Shown here: positions 45,082-55,867 of the stretch, piece by piece
Numbering within the stretch: position 1 is the stretch's first letter
How the letters are laid out: the number at the start of each line of letters is the position of its first letter
From: Cryptomeria japonica
Lineage: Eukaryota; Streptophyta; Pinopsida; Cupressales; Cupressaceae
DNA: 64,000 nt
Assembly (NCBI RefSeq): GCF_030272615.1
Contig: NC_081406.1
Span: 246,875,218 to 246,939,217, forward strand
Direction of reading: 5' to 3'
Program-made: the position numbers and the translations under genes
Notes under the pieces: model-generated
What the model was told of the DNA's origin: nothing
Databases searched by the model: none
Seen by the model: only the letters and a program-made list of their open reading frames with translations

Positions 45082-46133
45082 ATGAGTTTATAGAAGGAAC
45101 TTGAAGTAGCACTTGAGGACTATGATGCTGAAAGGTTGAAGAACTTGAAGCTACAAGATGAATTAAACTTTGCAAAGGAATTAATTCTTGCTCTACAGGA
45201 GAGGTTGTCATCTATTCAAGCTAAAAGGAAGGAATTTTTACAAAATCCAGATGATGAAGAGAAAAATGCCCTTAAGGAACAATGTCAAAAGCTAAGTCAA
45301 GAGAATGGTGTCATGAAGAAAAAAATGCAAGCTATTACTATGAGGATGTCCAAGGAGATTAAAGATCGGAAGAAGAATGAATAAAATCTTGGGAGATCTC
45401 TAAGAGATAGATCTGAGGAATGCATTAGGTCTGTGCATGAGAATGATGTGTTGAGAACTGAGTTGGTGCAATCACAAAACAATGAGCAAGAGTTGGAAAT
45501 AATGATGCCAATCCTAAGAAGTGATCTGGATGCTGTAAATTAATACAAAACAAAGTTCAAGGTTAGTTCTCCAAGGCTTGATGAATTATTGAAGGATCAA
45601 AGAGACACTAGAGACACTAGAGGTCTTGGATTTGAGCATGGAGAAAGCTCCGGTACTACAAATCAGGGGAATCCACCAGACAACCAGAATCATAAATCAC
45701 CGGTAAAGCAACCCAATGCACATAAATTTAATGGTAGATTCTTTGTTTGTAAGAAGTTTATTCATAGATTAAGTCAATGCAGAAACAGAGCAAATCAGAA
45801 AATAATGTTGTTCCCAGTCAGTGTTCAAAGTGTAATAAGTATGGTCATAGGACAAAAGATTGTAGAATGAATGTGAGATGTCATGCATGTGGAAAGTTTG
45901 GACATATGGACAATCAATGTAGGTCGAAGAATGGTCAAGGACTCAACAAGGCAATTTAGAAAAAACAATGTTACTTTCTATGCATGCAACAAAATAGGAC
46001 ATATTGCCAAATATTGCAGAAGCAAGAATACACCGGAAGAGAATGACACATCAAATGAGATAGTAAAGCAAAAGGTTAATGAGATTCGGAAGGCTCGTGC
46101 TAAATGGTGGATTGGGAAGTCTGAAGATAAATA
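45082..46133 (+). pseudogene. Copia-2 ORF1: coiled coil with zinc knuckles
   Basis: It starts at the ATG at 45082, about 75 bases after the LTR. A long coiled coil follows (FAKELILALQERLSSIQAKR, EEKNALKEQCQKLSQENGVM), then a Ser/Gly/Asn-rich linker. Four Cys/His modules come next: FVCKKFIHRLSQC (degraded), CSKCNKYGHRTKDC, CHACGKFGHMDNQC and YACNKIGHIAKYC (first Cys lost). The product would bind RNA or DNA as a nucleocapsid does. No capsid (UBN2) domain is visible, unlike copia-1 gag. Stops at about 45088, 45382 and 45541 and a frame change near 45790 disable it. Confidence 0.65.
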
Positions 46134-46579
46134 GACAGAGGTAAATTCTCTAGTTACTCAAACGACAGAGCAGAATGTTCCTGCACCAATAGGAAACTTA
46201 TCTGGTAACTAAGACATTAGCCTTAGGGGGAGGCAAATTAAAAACAAATCCTGCATTGCCCTCGGTAGAGGTTTGAAAGCCTATTTCAAATCTTGGTGAA
46301 GACAATTTGGAGATTCACCGGTGCTGAGATAATGGATTTTATATCAAGTATCATATGTCGGCATGCATTAATGACAATGAGAAATTAGGGTTTTTCGCAA
46401 AATAAAAGGGAAATATTGGTTCATTTTTTATCACAACATTCAAAGCGAAACAGAGCAAGTTCAAGGTGATCAAAAGCATTTCAAGCGAATTCCAGTGCAT
46501 TCACAGTGGATTTTCAAAAGCTTTCACCGGCGAAGGTTGTGAGGTATTTTATCAGTTTCCAAACTATTTTTTTTTTGCA
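46134..46579 (+). other. Copia-2 spacer and ORF2 leader
   Basis: No domain. The last 150 bases (CACCGGCGAAGGTTGTGAGG and the T-rich stretch after it) look like a 5' UTR, ending in GCAATGGCT, a good plant start context for ORF2. Confidence 0.4.
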
Positions 46580-47171
46580 ATGGCTTCTGGATCATCTTCC
46601 ACTTCAGCAGGTGTGGCTACCCCTATTGTTGTTGACATCAAGGACCGTCCATGCACAATTTTCAAGCAATGCCCTCAGATTGTGAAGGTTAACAATCCAG
46701 TCGAGGCATTTTCTAGGGCTCTTGAAGGAGTTTTGTAAGTCGAAGATGATCGTGCATATATTCACTGCACTTTGGAGGATTTGGGTTCTACTGAGATCAA
46801 GAACATGTATATTGGCACCTTGTTGAACTAGGATAGGTCGATGAAACCGAAATTTCAAATTTTGAAGGATCAAGGTTTTACCGACATTTTGGAGATGCCA
46901 AAATTTGAAGATGAATTGATCTGGTATGCATTGAGCTGAGTCCATGGTGAATTCATATGGCTTGAATGACCTTACAAGATCACTAAGGAGGTTATTCGTG
47001 TGATCACCGATTTACCCCATACCAGTCCAACCCTTGAAAAAAAGAAGATATCTAACAATGAGGTGGAGAAGTTAACTGGTGCAACATCAGACAACCGGTC
47101 AATGAGGATAAGCACTATCAGAGACAAAGTTGTTCAATTTGCAAGCATGATCATCGGTTACAAGGTAACCC
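46580..47171 (+). pseudogene. Copia-2 ORF2, part 1 (unknown protein)
   Basis: It starts at the ATG at 46580 (MASGSSSTSAGVATPIVVD). Visible text includes IFKQCPQIVKVNNPVEAFSR, KPKFQILKDQGFTDILEMPK and KITKEVIRVITDLPHTSP. I do not recognise the family. The KEVIRVITDLP and WCGEFIW-like layout recalls uncharacterised ORFs carried by plant retroelements. Four stops (46736, 46829, 46937, 46967) lie in an otherwise continuous frame. The frame is cut at 47171 within IIGYKVT by the 3-kb insertion and resumes in the same phase at 50217. Confidence 0.55.
47167..47171. repeat. 3-kb insertion target-site duplication, left
   Basis: AACCC, repeated at 50212-50216. Confidence 0.75.
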
Positions 47172-50100
47172 TGTCACGAATCATATTCTTGATAAGTGTA
47201 TTTCAAAGATTTAATGTAGGTTTTTATGTATGCATTGAAATTAAAATAGATTTGAGCATTCAATTTAAAAGATAATTTAGATGTGAGGAAATATTGTATG
47301 CATTTTATTCATGCAATTGATATGTAATTCGATAGCTAGTATTCTTTAATTTGGGATTGTCAATGTTGATGAATTATCGAATGCAAGTGATGCAGGAACA
47401 AGTGAACGAAGTCGAAGGTGAGAACATGACTCAGGTAGAGTTGTTTTAACTAATGACTTCGATAGAATAGGGAATCTCACACACCACATTAGTGAAGTTA
47501 TGCATATACATTTATGTCTGCATTGATGAATGATTTGGAGTCAGGAAAATGTTATGTTTTATTTGTCTATGAAAGGTGAAAAATTGTTAATAATTTGAAT
47601 TAAATAGTGACTCTATGATTTAACGTCCTTTGTGTAGAAATATGTGAATTACTGAAACTATAATTAATGTTTGGTTTTCAAAATTATAATATAGTTGTAC
47701 GTATTTTAAATGTATATTAGGAATCGATCATATACATATATAAATACGTAGGTAAATTTGGTTCATGTTTAATTATATTGGTTATTTTGGTATGATTATT
47801 TATAAGTTGAATAATTTGGATTTTACAACCTAACGTACCATATATAGAATGATTGGTTTTAATAATCATTTTGTTTATATTGATGCAAGTTAAATATACA
47901 TGGTAGTAGATAACTTCGAATCTATCAAACACACATATATACATATATATTTTGAGGTGAATATTTATTAAGTTTATGCAATCATTGTACTATGATACAA
48001 ACATGATTATTCATAAAATGTATTTATGAATATTCACATATATATAAATTATGATTATGTATTATTTCTTTAAACATTTAAGTTTATACTTACCTTGCAA
48101 CTTATAATAAAGTCGATTATTCCATATTTATCAAGAAAGGTGGCAGGTTTTAGTTGCCATAGGATAGCGACTATGTCGCATAGGGTGGTCGATTAGACAC
48201 TAAGACCATCGGTTAACACAGACCTAGGGTAGTGACGTTGATGGAGATCATGGCAATAAACTAGGCATAGACCATCAGTTAAATGCAAAACTTAGATTTT
48301 GCAACGAAGTGGAGATCGTGGCAATCGACTTGGCAGTGAGAGCGATAATCTCGCTCATGACAAACACTTAAGTGTTTGTAATTGCATTTCACTTTGTCGA
48401 CCCCTCCTCCAAGCTAGCAATTTGCCACAAAATAGCAGACACTTCTCTAATGGTGACTACAGACTCATGGATTAGCATACGCATCTCACAGCAGATAACT
48501 CCCTTCATTCCACAAATCCTCGATGATAACATAGAAGAAGACCTCAATCTTAGGCATATAACTGGAGGAAGAAATAAAGTAACAGGCACATGGTGCCATG
48601 GTATTGAGAACATCCATGATAAGAAGCAGATTCATAGTCGATTCATGCACTTAAACTGCATCTAGAATTACCATCTCTTTTAGACATGTAGACGTGAGAG
48701 AGAGAGTTAAATAAGAAGACTCAACATAATGCAAAGAAGACTTGAAATCAACAACCATAACCAAGCCTCTATTTTTGGAGAGATCATAGGATAATTGAGG
48801 ATAAATAGAGATGCGGGATTGAAAAGAAAGACACACACAAGGAGAGACGATAGACACACGGAGGGAAGAAGAGAATAGTAGAGGAAATAGTGAGGATATT
48901 CATATAGTATCAAAGAGAGAGAGAGAAATAGAGAGTTGTTTAAGAATAAGAGTGAGAAGATAGATTGGTGATAGTTTTGCAAGCGTTCAAAGAAGGTGTA
49001 GGTTTATTTGGAGGAAGCATGTCAGAGATCTCTCAATCAGTTCAAGCGTACAACGAGGTCAGAATCTCTTTTAGTTTGGTTATTATTTGAAATAAGGAAG
49101 TGAGAAATTAGAAGCTTTTTATATAGTGTACGATTTCTTATATGATTTTGCATATGTTATTTGTTTACTGAAAATGTGTTATTAATCTTTTGAAAAGATG
49201 AAAGGAAATCATAGAAGAAATAGATGTTATTTAATTTAATTGCTTTAAAGTGATATTTGTCAAAATGATTAGTTTATATTTTCAATTAAAGAACGTGTTC
49301 GCATACCTTATGCCTTATATGAAATAAAAATCATTCTTGTGTAACACCTTCTTTTACATTGTATCCATTCAAAAAACTGCTTATGAAATTTTATTGTTTT
49401 CCAAAGTATGAAAGATTGTCTTTAATTAGATGAAATAGATGAAATAGTGTTTATAGGGGAGATGATATTTCTATTTTTCAAAAGATTGTATTCTCAATTG
49501 TATTCGTGTTTGTGGGAACCAAGCTAGGGATAGGCTTGTGTAGAGAAAGTTACCTTCTGGGACGGGTGCCGAATGTGGATTTTTAGAGAGAATAGTTGCT
49601 TTTTCCAACTATTTATTTGCTATGCATGGCATTATACTCAGCCGAGTAATTATTTGAATTATCCATAGAATGAATGGAATTCTTTACTTCATGCTCTCTA
49701 CCATATCCTTGTTTGATAATGAATGCTTGTTTCTTAAAAGATTTAGAAAAATGAAAATGCTTGTATCATCTAGGCATGCACCAAATTCCCTCTTGCCTTC
49801 AAATTCTTTGGTTAAAACAATTCATGCAGGGTCGGGTATTCTTGATTGACCAAGAATTCTAGGGAAGCGTAAGCTTCATGGTTGGGCAGAAAAAGCGCCT
49901 GAATCTTGTTCTCGTCTTCATTCAAAGGATTGAAAGGAAGCGACTCAGAATGGAGATCGACGAATGCATCTCACCTTCTTTCTTTTTGCATATACTTAAG
50001 GCAATATGAAAGCCTAAGTAGGGAATAAGGACTTATATGTTGAGAGATTTGTATTAATCATTTTACATGATAATGATATATCTATGAATGTTTTATAAAC

Positions 50101-50211
50101 TTTTTGATAACTCCCTATATTTTGTATGAAATAGACTTATTAATTGACTTATGGGTTTATTTATGAATAAAGAGTAGATTAGGTTTTATATCCTAAATTT
50201 ACATCTTTACA
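47172..50211. mobile_element. 3.04-kb TG...CA insertion: long solo LTR or non-coding LTR element
   Basis: It runs TGTCACGAATC to ATCTTTACA, with TG/CA ends and an exact 5-bp duplication, and removing it restores the ORF2 frame. No ORF with a recognisable domain is present. It holds a TTTATATAGTG promoter-like site near 49117, a GA-rich stretch (48690-48960) and an AT-rich left third. I found no internal LTR pair, so a solo LTR of about 3 kb, as in some long-LTR gypsy families, is the simplest reading. A large non-coding element with diverged LTRs is possible. Confidence 0.65.
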
Positions 50212-50216
50212 AACCC
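50212..50216. repeat. 3-kb insertion target-site duplication, right
   Basis: AACCC, identical to 47167-47171. Confidence 0.75.
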
Positions 50217-51750
50217 AATCAAACCAGTTGAACTATGTTTCCAATTCATGCATTTATTGTGCTCACAAAATGATTAAGGATGATGAAAAGATAGATCTAT
50301 GTCAATGGACATGTGATGAGTTAATTATAAACTTAGGGAAGATTAAGGGTAAGAAAAAGGGTATTTTCTGGTATGACAACCTGGTTTCTTGTTTAATTAT
50401 TTTCTTTCTGAATGAGTTAGTTGAAACCGATAAGACTCAATGGGCATTTGATATACCGGTAGCAAAACAAATCAAAGATACTAGAAGGAAAATGGGACAG
50501 GATAGGGACTCCATTCTTTGGGGTTATTTCAAATCATTCTGGAAAGAAATGAAGAAGAGAGAAAGAGTTCCAAAGCATATAGTTGACAAATATTCAACTG
50601 AAATATGTTTTATGGTGAAGAAGGATGAAGCAATATTGGAGGTAGTGCAACCACAGAATATTTGGATCACAGAGATGAGCTATGAGGTAGATGCACAAAT
50701 CTTGGACTTGTATGTGAAGACTCTTATTGATTCCCTGGTTGATGAAGTAGAGAAAGCCTTTGAGACTGTAAAGCAAAAAGAAACTAAAGTTGAAATTGGA
50801 TTCAGTAAGAAGAAAAGGGAAGGAAAGATCACGAAGGTTGGGGAAGTTGTACAAAAAATGTCTTATGAAATCAAACAAATTATTGGACTAGCTGAAGGAT
50901 CTTCTCCGATAGTAGTTTAGACCTCACCGACAACAGCAACTGGCAAGGGTGTAGTAAAGAGGAAGAAACCAAAGACTTATATTGCCCCTGTTACATCTAG
51001 TTCTAATATTGATGTTGTGCCCTCATAGATTCCCAAGACTCTCATTAGGATACCAAAGAAGAAGGTTGAGGAAGTAAAGAAGCAGAGAGTAAAGGGCACC
51101 CCTCCGACACCCCCAAAGAAAATTTTGAAGGAGAGGAAGCCCATGGAGAAGAGGAAACCGGTTAAGGAGTCTACTTCTACTCCTGACAAGAAGAAGAAAT
51201 CAAATATAGATATAGCTCTTGAATCCAATAAGAGTATTGAAGTCATTCTTCCTCTCTCAGTTGTTGAGTTGATTGATCAAATAACTAAAGATGGAATTTT
51301 CAGTAATATACAACATTACTATGTACATATGGATGATAAGGAGAAAATGGAAATAAAGGAATCAGTTTTGTTGTACTTAGATATATATAAGAAAGCACTT
51401 TTAGAGATTGAAAAATAGATATCGATAGACTTGTACAATAAACTAGATGCTAGGAGATTATCTGCGGTTGAAGAGGATAGACATATAAAGGTACATAAGT
51501 TGTTAACTGTTTGTGGAGCCATAACAGATGAAGAGATGCATTAGTGTTTAGATTTTGCAAATAAAACAATTTTCAAGAGTGAACACCAACATGTGAGTCT
51601 CATGGTAGGTAGAGTAAATGAGATAGTTAAGGAGACACGTGAGGCTTGAGTAACATTCTTTGTAGATAAACCTGGATTCTTTACATCACCGAAAGTCCCT
51701 CGAAAGTCTAACACTCCAGACATCTCGGTAGATGATAAGGGGAAAGGTAT
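50217..51750 (+). pseudogene. Copia-2 ORF2, part 2 (unknown protein)
   Basis: It continues part 1 in frame: NQLNYVSNSCIYCAHKMIKD, CQWTCDELIINLGKIKGKKK, FWYDNLVSCLIIFFLNELVE and WAFDIPVAKQIKDTRRKMGQ, then a 230-codon open stretch to 50920. A basic, Pro/Lys-rich linker follows (KGTPPTPPKKILKERKPMEK). A second helical domain comes next (VILPLSVVELIDQITKDGIF, MEIKESVLLYLDIYKKALLE, then DARRLSAVEEDRHIKVHKLL). Stops are at 50918, 51026, 51416, 51542 (all TAG) and 51647 (TGA). No known enzymatic motif is visible. The length and preserved frame indicate a real protein until recently. Confidence 0.6.
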
Positions 51751-52894
51751 ATTGGCATGGGTCCACTGGTTTTTGAACAGAAACTAATAGAGGATATTCC
51801 TCTGGTAGAACCACCTGTACAAAATGTATAGAAACCTATAGATAATATTGAAACTGTACAGGATAAGCAAGATACACTGGAACAAATAATTCTGGATATA
51901 GAGGTTATTGATGTGGATACAGAAAATAAACAGGTTGAGGATATTGAACCTCCGACACCAAATGTACATACTGAAGAGTTTAAGGTTGAACAGGTTACTG
52001 CACCAAGTGGTGAATCCACTAGTGCAAGTCATAAGGTTGAATCCTTCGGGAAGATTTTGGAAATTCATTCATTGTTGGCACTTGACTCATCCGGTTAAGT
52101 TGATTTTGCACAAAAGAATATTGAGCAATTGAGCAGTTTTGAATTGATGTATGTTGCAACTCAAAAGTTAAGGAAGGAAGGGACTAAAGATAAGCAGGTT
52201 ATTGAGCAGGCCATTCCGGTTTTGTAGCAGATTACACCGAAGTATAAGGTAGATCAGATTGGAAGCCCATCGACAAACTGAAAGGTTTAACAGAGCATAT
52301 TTCCAAAGAGTTCCAAACTCTTCAACAAGTATCAAACCGAAAGTTGGTTGAGCGATATAATGTAGCTCAGAAGGTGACTTGTGACAACATGATTTCATCT
52401 GACAAGGCTAAGGTGACATATGAGATAACAAATATTGGTAAGGCTCTAAATGAGTGTAGCATTATATAGGTCATGTACTAACACCAAAAAACTAACAATG
52501 GACCTTGAGGTGAAATTGAAGGTGGCAAAGGCCCAGTTAGAACATTTGGCTATGAGTTTTGATGGTACTCAGACACTGACTAGTACCATTGATGGTTAGA
52601 TTTTGATAACAAAGTCTGAGATTTCAGCATTAGAGAAGGACATGGATAGGCTAATCCAACATGCAAGGGAATTAAGAGGTTTGGTGTCCCCAATTGAACA
52701 CTCTGTTACTTCACAAGAGGGAAAGCATAGAGTTAATGAATAATCCTACTCCCGCAGACATATCAGAAGAAGAGATTCATGCATATATTCTTAATGGTTT
52801 TGTGTCCATTTTGAGCACATTGAAGACAGGTTGGGATTCATACTTAGGATTTTTGAAGAATGCTTACCCAAATATTTTCAAGTACATCTAGATC
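51751..52894 (+). pseudogene. Copia-2 ORF2, part 3 (C-terminus)
   Basis: After a frame change near 51750 an acidic region continues (DKQDTLEQIILDIEVIDVDT, NKQVEDIEPPTPNVHTEEFK). Helical, coiled-coil-like pieces follow in shifting frames (QLSSFELMYVATQKLRKEGT, LTEHISKEFQTLQQVSNRKL, LKVAKAQLEHLAMSFDGTQT). The end is EEEIHAYILNGFVSILSTLK and ...YPNIFKYI, stopping at 52889-52891. The whole ORF2 would be about 1,050-1,090 codons. Its function is unknown. Confidence 0.5.
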
Positions 52895-52939
52895 CGGTAA
52901 TCACAGTTTTACTCTCATTCTTTCATTCATTTCCCCTGG

Positions 52940-52966
52940 CTTTGTCATTAATGTCAAAGGGGGAGA
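52940..52966 (+). promoter_or_regulatory. Copia-2 internal polypurine-like tract
   Basis: TTAATGTCAAAGGGGGAGAGG resembles the terminal polypurine region but lies about 170 bases upstream of the 3' LTR. It may act as, or derive from, a second plus-strand primer site. Confidence 0.45.
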
Positions 52967-53116
52967 GGTTGATGTGAAAAATGATTGGGACATAAGAAGT
53001 AATGTATAGCTTAGGGGGAGCAGTCTTCCAATAGTTTTTAGATCAGTTTTGGAGTTTTTGGTAGGGAACCAAAACAGTACTTCAGTGGTCCATTTTTCAC
53101 ATGAGTGTCGCCATCA

Positions 53117-53133
53117 ATGCCAAAAGGGGAGAT
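53117..53133 (+). promoter_or_regulatory. Copia-2 polypurine tract
   Basis: CCAAAAGGGGAGAT immediately precedes the 3' LTR at 53134. GCCATCAATG just upstream is the reverse complement of CATTGATGGC inside the LTR. Confidence 0.8.
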
Positions 53134-54088
53134 TGTTGGAAATTGACACTCATCCAGTTTAGTTGTTTTGTCATTGATGGCAACATACACCATTTTGGGT
53201 TGGTCACTTAGCCGATACTCGTCGGTATTCATTATTTGGCAACCAACATTCAAGTCATCCAACACACAAGGAACCGGCACCGATAGACAAGAGAAACTGG
53301 CAAACTAGGAACTGGTATATGAGGCCGACATGGGAGATTGGTTCAGTAGGTCTACACGACAACGATCAAAGGCATTAGTCTTGAAGTTTAATGAATTTAT
53401 TTTTGCTTACACTGACATGTAAATAAATTATAATATCATTGTAAGCCAACATAAGGCATTTATGTTTGTGTTTGGGAAGGGTATTTAAGTAAGCCCGGTT
53501 AGGTTATTTTATAGAGACATGCAATGTAATGGAATATAGTGATGTAATATTGTGTGAGCGATCTTGATCAACATAATGTGAATGTAATATTTTGTAGTTA
53601 GTCTTGGATATTGGTTTAGAAGTTTGGGAATTGAAGAAAGATACCGATAAAGGAGGACATAGTGAAAACCAGTACAAACTGTGCTTTAACTGAAACGTCC
53701 AACATAGTAGATGCACTTTCATAGTTCAACATTTTATTTGTAACTCCATATTTGGTGTTTGTAGTCAGTGAGGCTCCTTTTGTGATGAGCAGTGTGCTCT
53801 AGGCTGTTGGCTTTCCTGCATGTGCAAGTCCCTATTGTAACATTTATTCATTTGGCATATGGATAGATATTGTGGGTCACCAATCCCACCATGGTTTTTC
53901 CTATTTGAGGTTTTCCACATATAAATCTCTATGTTATGATGTATGCTCTTGTGGTTGCTTCATTTATATTTGGTGTTGTATTATTTTATGGTTACCGATT
54001 GCTTAATTGCATTGTTAATAAGGTTAAAATTAATCTTGTCGGTAGAATACTGATTCACCCCCCCTCTCAGTGTTCTTGGATTCCAACA
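53134..54088 (+). repeat. Copia-2 3' LTR
   Basis: 955 bp, TGTTGGAAATTGACACTC to GGATTCCAACA, alignable throughout with 44045-45007 but visibly diverged, for example in the length of the C run near the end. Confidence 0.85.
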
Positions 54089-54093
54089 TCAAT
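54089..54093. repeat. Copia-2 target-site duplication, right
   Basis: TCAAT against TCAAC at 44040-44044. Confidence 0.6.
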
Positions 54094-55073
54094 ATGATTG
54101 GAAAAATTGTTATTGATATTGATGAAATTCTTGTTTTATTTTTGAAACTTTTGAAAGGATAGATGAGCTTCTTTATTCTTATCAATTGGGGCCTCTGGAG
54201 AAGAAGATTCAAATTTCCTCACTTGAAGTTGGCAATTATGAAGCGTTGTGTATAAGTGTGTGAAAGAAGCATAATAAAAAGAAAAATCTTGTCTCTAATA
54301 ATTATTAATGAAAATTATTTGAACATCACCATCAAGCATATGATAAGAAATTTGTGAATGCAAATGTTTGTATTTACCAATGAAATAAATCACTTTTTCT
54401 TTAGCTCCTTTCTTACAATGCATCAAACTAGTTAAAGTAATTTGAGGACCAATATTGTTTTGAAAATGTTGCACAAATGCATTATAAAATTTATGAAAAT
54501 AATCAATTGGTCGAGGAGGAAAGGAATAAAACCATTGCAAAGATTTATCTCTTAATGTACGTGTGAGTAGTTTTCCCATGAGTCTATGATCGTGATAGAA
54601 GTCACTACACTAAGTTTGAAATATTTTCACATGAGTTAGGGGTTCACCATTTCTATTGTATAACTCCAAATCAGGAGTCTTCGTGTATTGCGGGACAAGG
54701 GTATGGACAATTTCATTGAAAAGTAGGCTAGCAATATATATTGTAGGAACATTGAATTTGGATTGAGTTAAAGAAGTCAATTGTTATTGTATAAGAATTA
54801 GACACTTTGAGCTAAATTGTTTATAGTGGTTTCGATGGATGAATTGAAATTGGACATGTTAGATTGTGATGGAGGTGTAACCTTATGATAGGTGGGTGGA
54901 GCTTAATAATTGGAAGGTGGAACATAATGATATGTTGGTATAGGATATAGTTGGGAAACAAATGGAAGACTAAAAGGAGGTATGCAAAAGTATTGATTGA
55001 TAATATTTCCCCCATGACTAACATGTGTAGCATTAATATTTTGTTTAGAGGTAGCCATGATGGAAGATGTATA
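54089..55073 (-). pseudogene. Gypsy gag remnant, N-terminal and core part
   Basis: The core at 54579-54295 reads MGKLLTRTLRDKSLQWFYSF, NAFVQHFQNNIGPQITLTSL and HCKKGAKEKVIYFIGKYKHL, matching the capsid of the gag-only element at 19840-20532. The N-terminal Pro/Ser-rich part (PPSQSNMSNFNSSIETTINN) matches 20545 on. It joins 43820-44044 once copia-2 is removed, and is cut at 55074 by another copia LTR. Many stops; a diverged relative of the gag-only family. Confidence 0.75.
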
Positions 55074-55867
55074 TGTTGGCAATTGATACTCAATTGGTTG
55101 GTTTCACTATGTTGTCATTGATGGCAACATGGTATATTGTTCGACTTCATGTTTTGGTTCAACTGTGTACCGACAGGCACTTCAAAGACACTACACCGGC
55201 ACCGGCACTGGTACTGACATGGTAGAAGGATTTCTTTGGTTACCGGCAATGCAGGCCGACATGGTTTAGAATATGGTTATCGGTATTGGAGGCCGACATC
55301 GGCAATTGTTTTTCATATTCATGTATTTATCTTATCTGGCCGACATGTAATTTGATATTGTAATAATCTTTGTAAGCTGACATAAGGCATGATAAGTTGT
55401 ATAGGGTATATAGGTCAGTTGGATTAGATCATTTTTGAGATAAGAGATGGTAATGGAGATGTGGATGTGATATAATGAGAAATATATCAAAGAGAATATG
55501 TATGTGAGGATATTTATGTAAGGGTTATTTCGGTAAAGGGTTTGGGGTTTCAGACTGGAACAGACAGAGGTTAATTGGAATTGTATTATGGCATAGAAGA
55601 TGCTATCTTAGTAGTTCAAGACTTCTCCAGATTGTAGTCTGGATTTATATGTAGTCAATGAGGCTCTTTTTGTGTTTGAGCGGTGTGCTCTAGGCTGTAA
55701 GCCTTCTTGTGAGTGTAGGCCTCTTATATTTTGTAATATCTCTTCATATGGCCAGTGGATTGATATTATGTGTCACAAATCTCACCATGGTTTTTCCTCT
55801 TTGAGGTTTTCCACATATAATTTTGTGTGTTATGGTTCTCATTTTTGTGATTGGATTATTGGTTGCT
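55074..55867 (+). repeat. Copia LTR, truncated by the Tat-like element
   Basis: It opens TGTTGGCAATTGATACTC, with TTGTCATTGATGGCAAC following, and carries the GTGGTTTTTCCTCTTTGAGG and TTTTCCACATATAA signature near 55787-55820. It belongs to the copia-2 LTR family but is more diverged. Its end (normally ...TTCCAACA) is missing because another element begins at about 55868. Confidence 0.7.

Larger units (their letters stand above)
44045..54088 (+). mobile_element. Copia-2: pol-less element with copia-type LTRs
   Basis: Two LTRs (44045-45007 and 53134-54088), a mutated initiator-Met PBS and polypurine tracts define a 10-kb element, or 7 kb without the insertion at 47172-50211. Its interior encodes a coiled-coil/zinc-knuckle protein (45082-46133) and a long unknown ORF2 (46580 to about 52891). 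No protease, integrase, reverse transcriptase or RNase H motif is seen in any frame, so mobility would depend on another element's enzymes. It inserted into a minus-strand gypsy gag. Confidence 0.8.
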
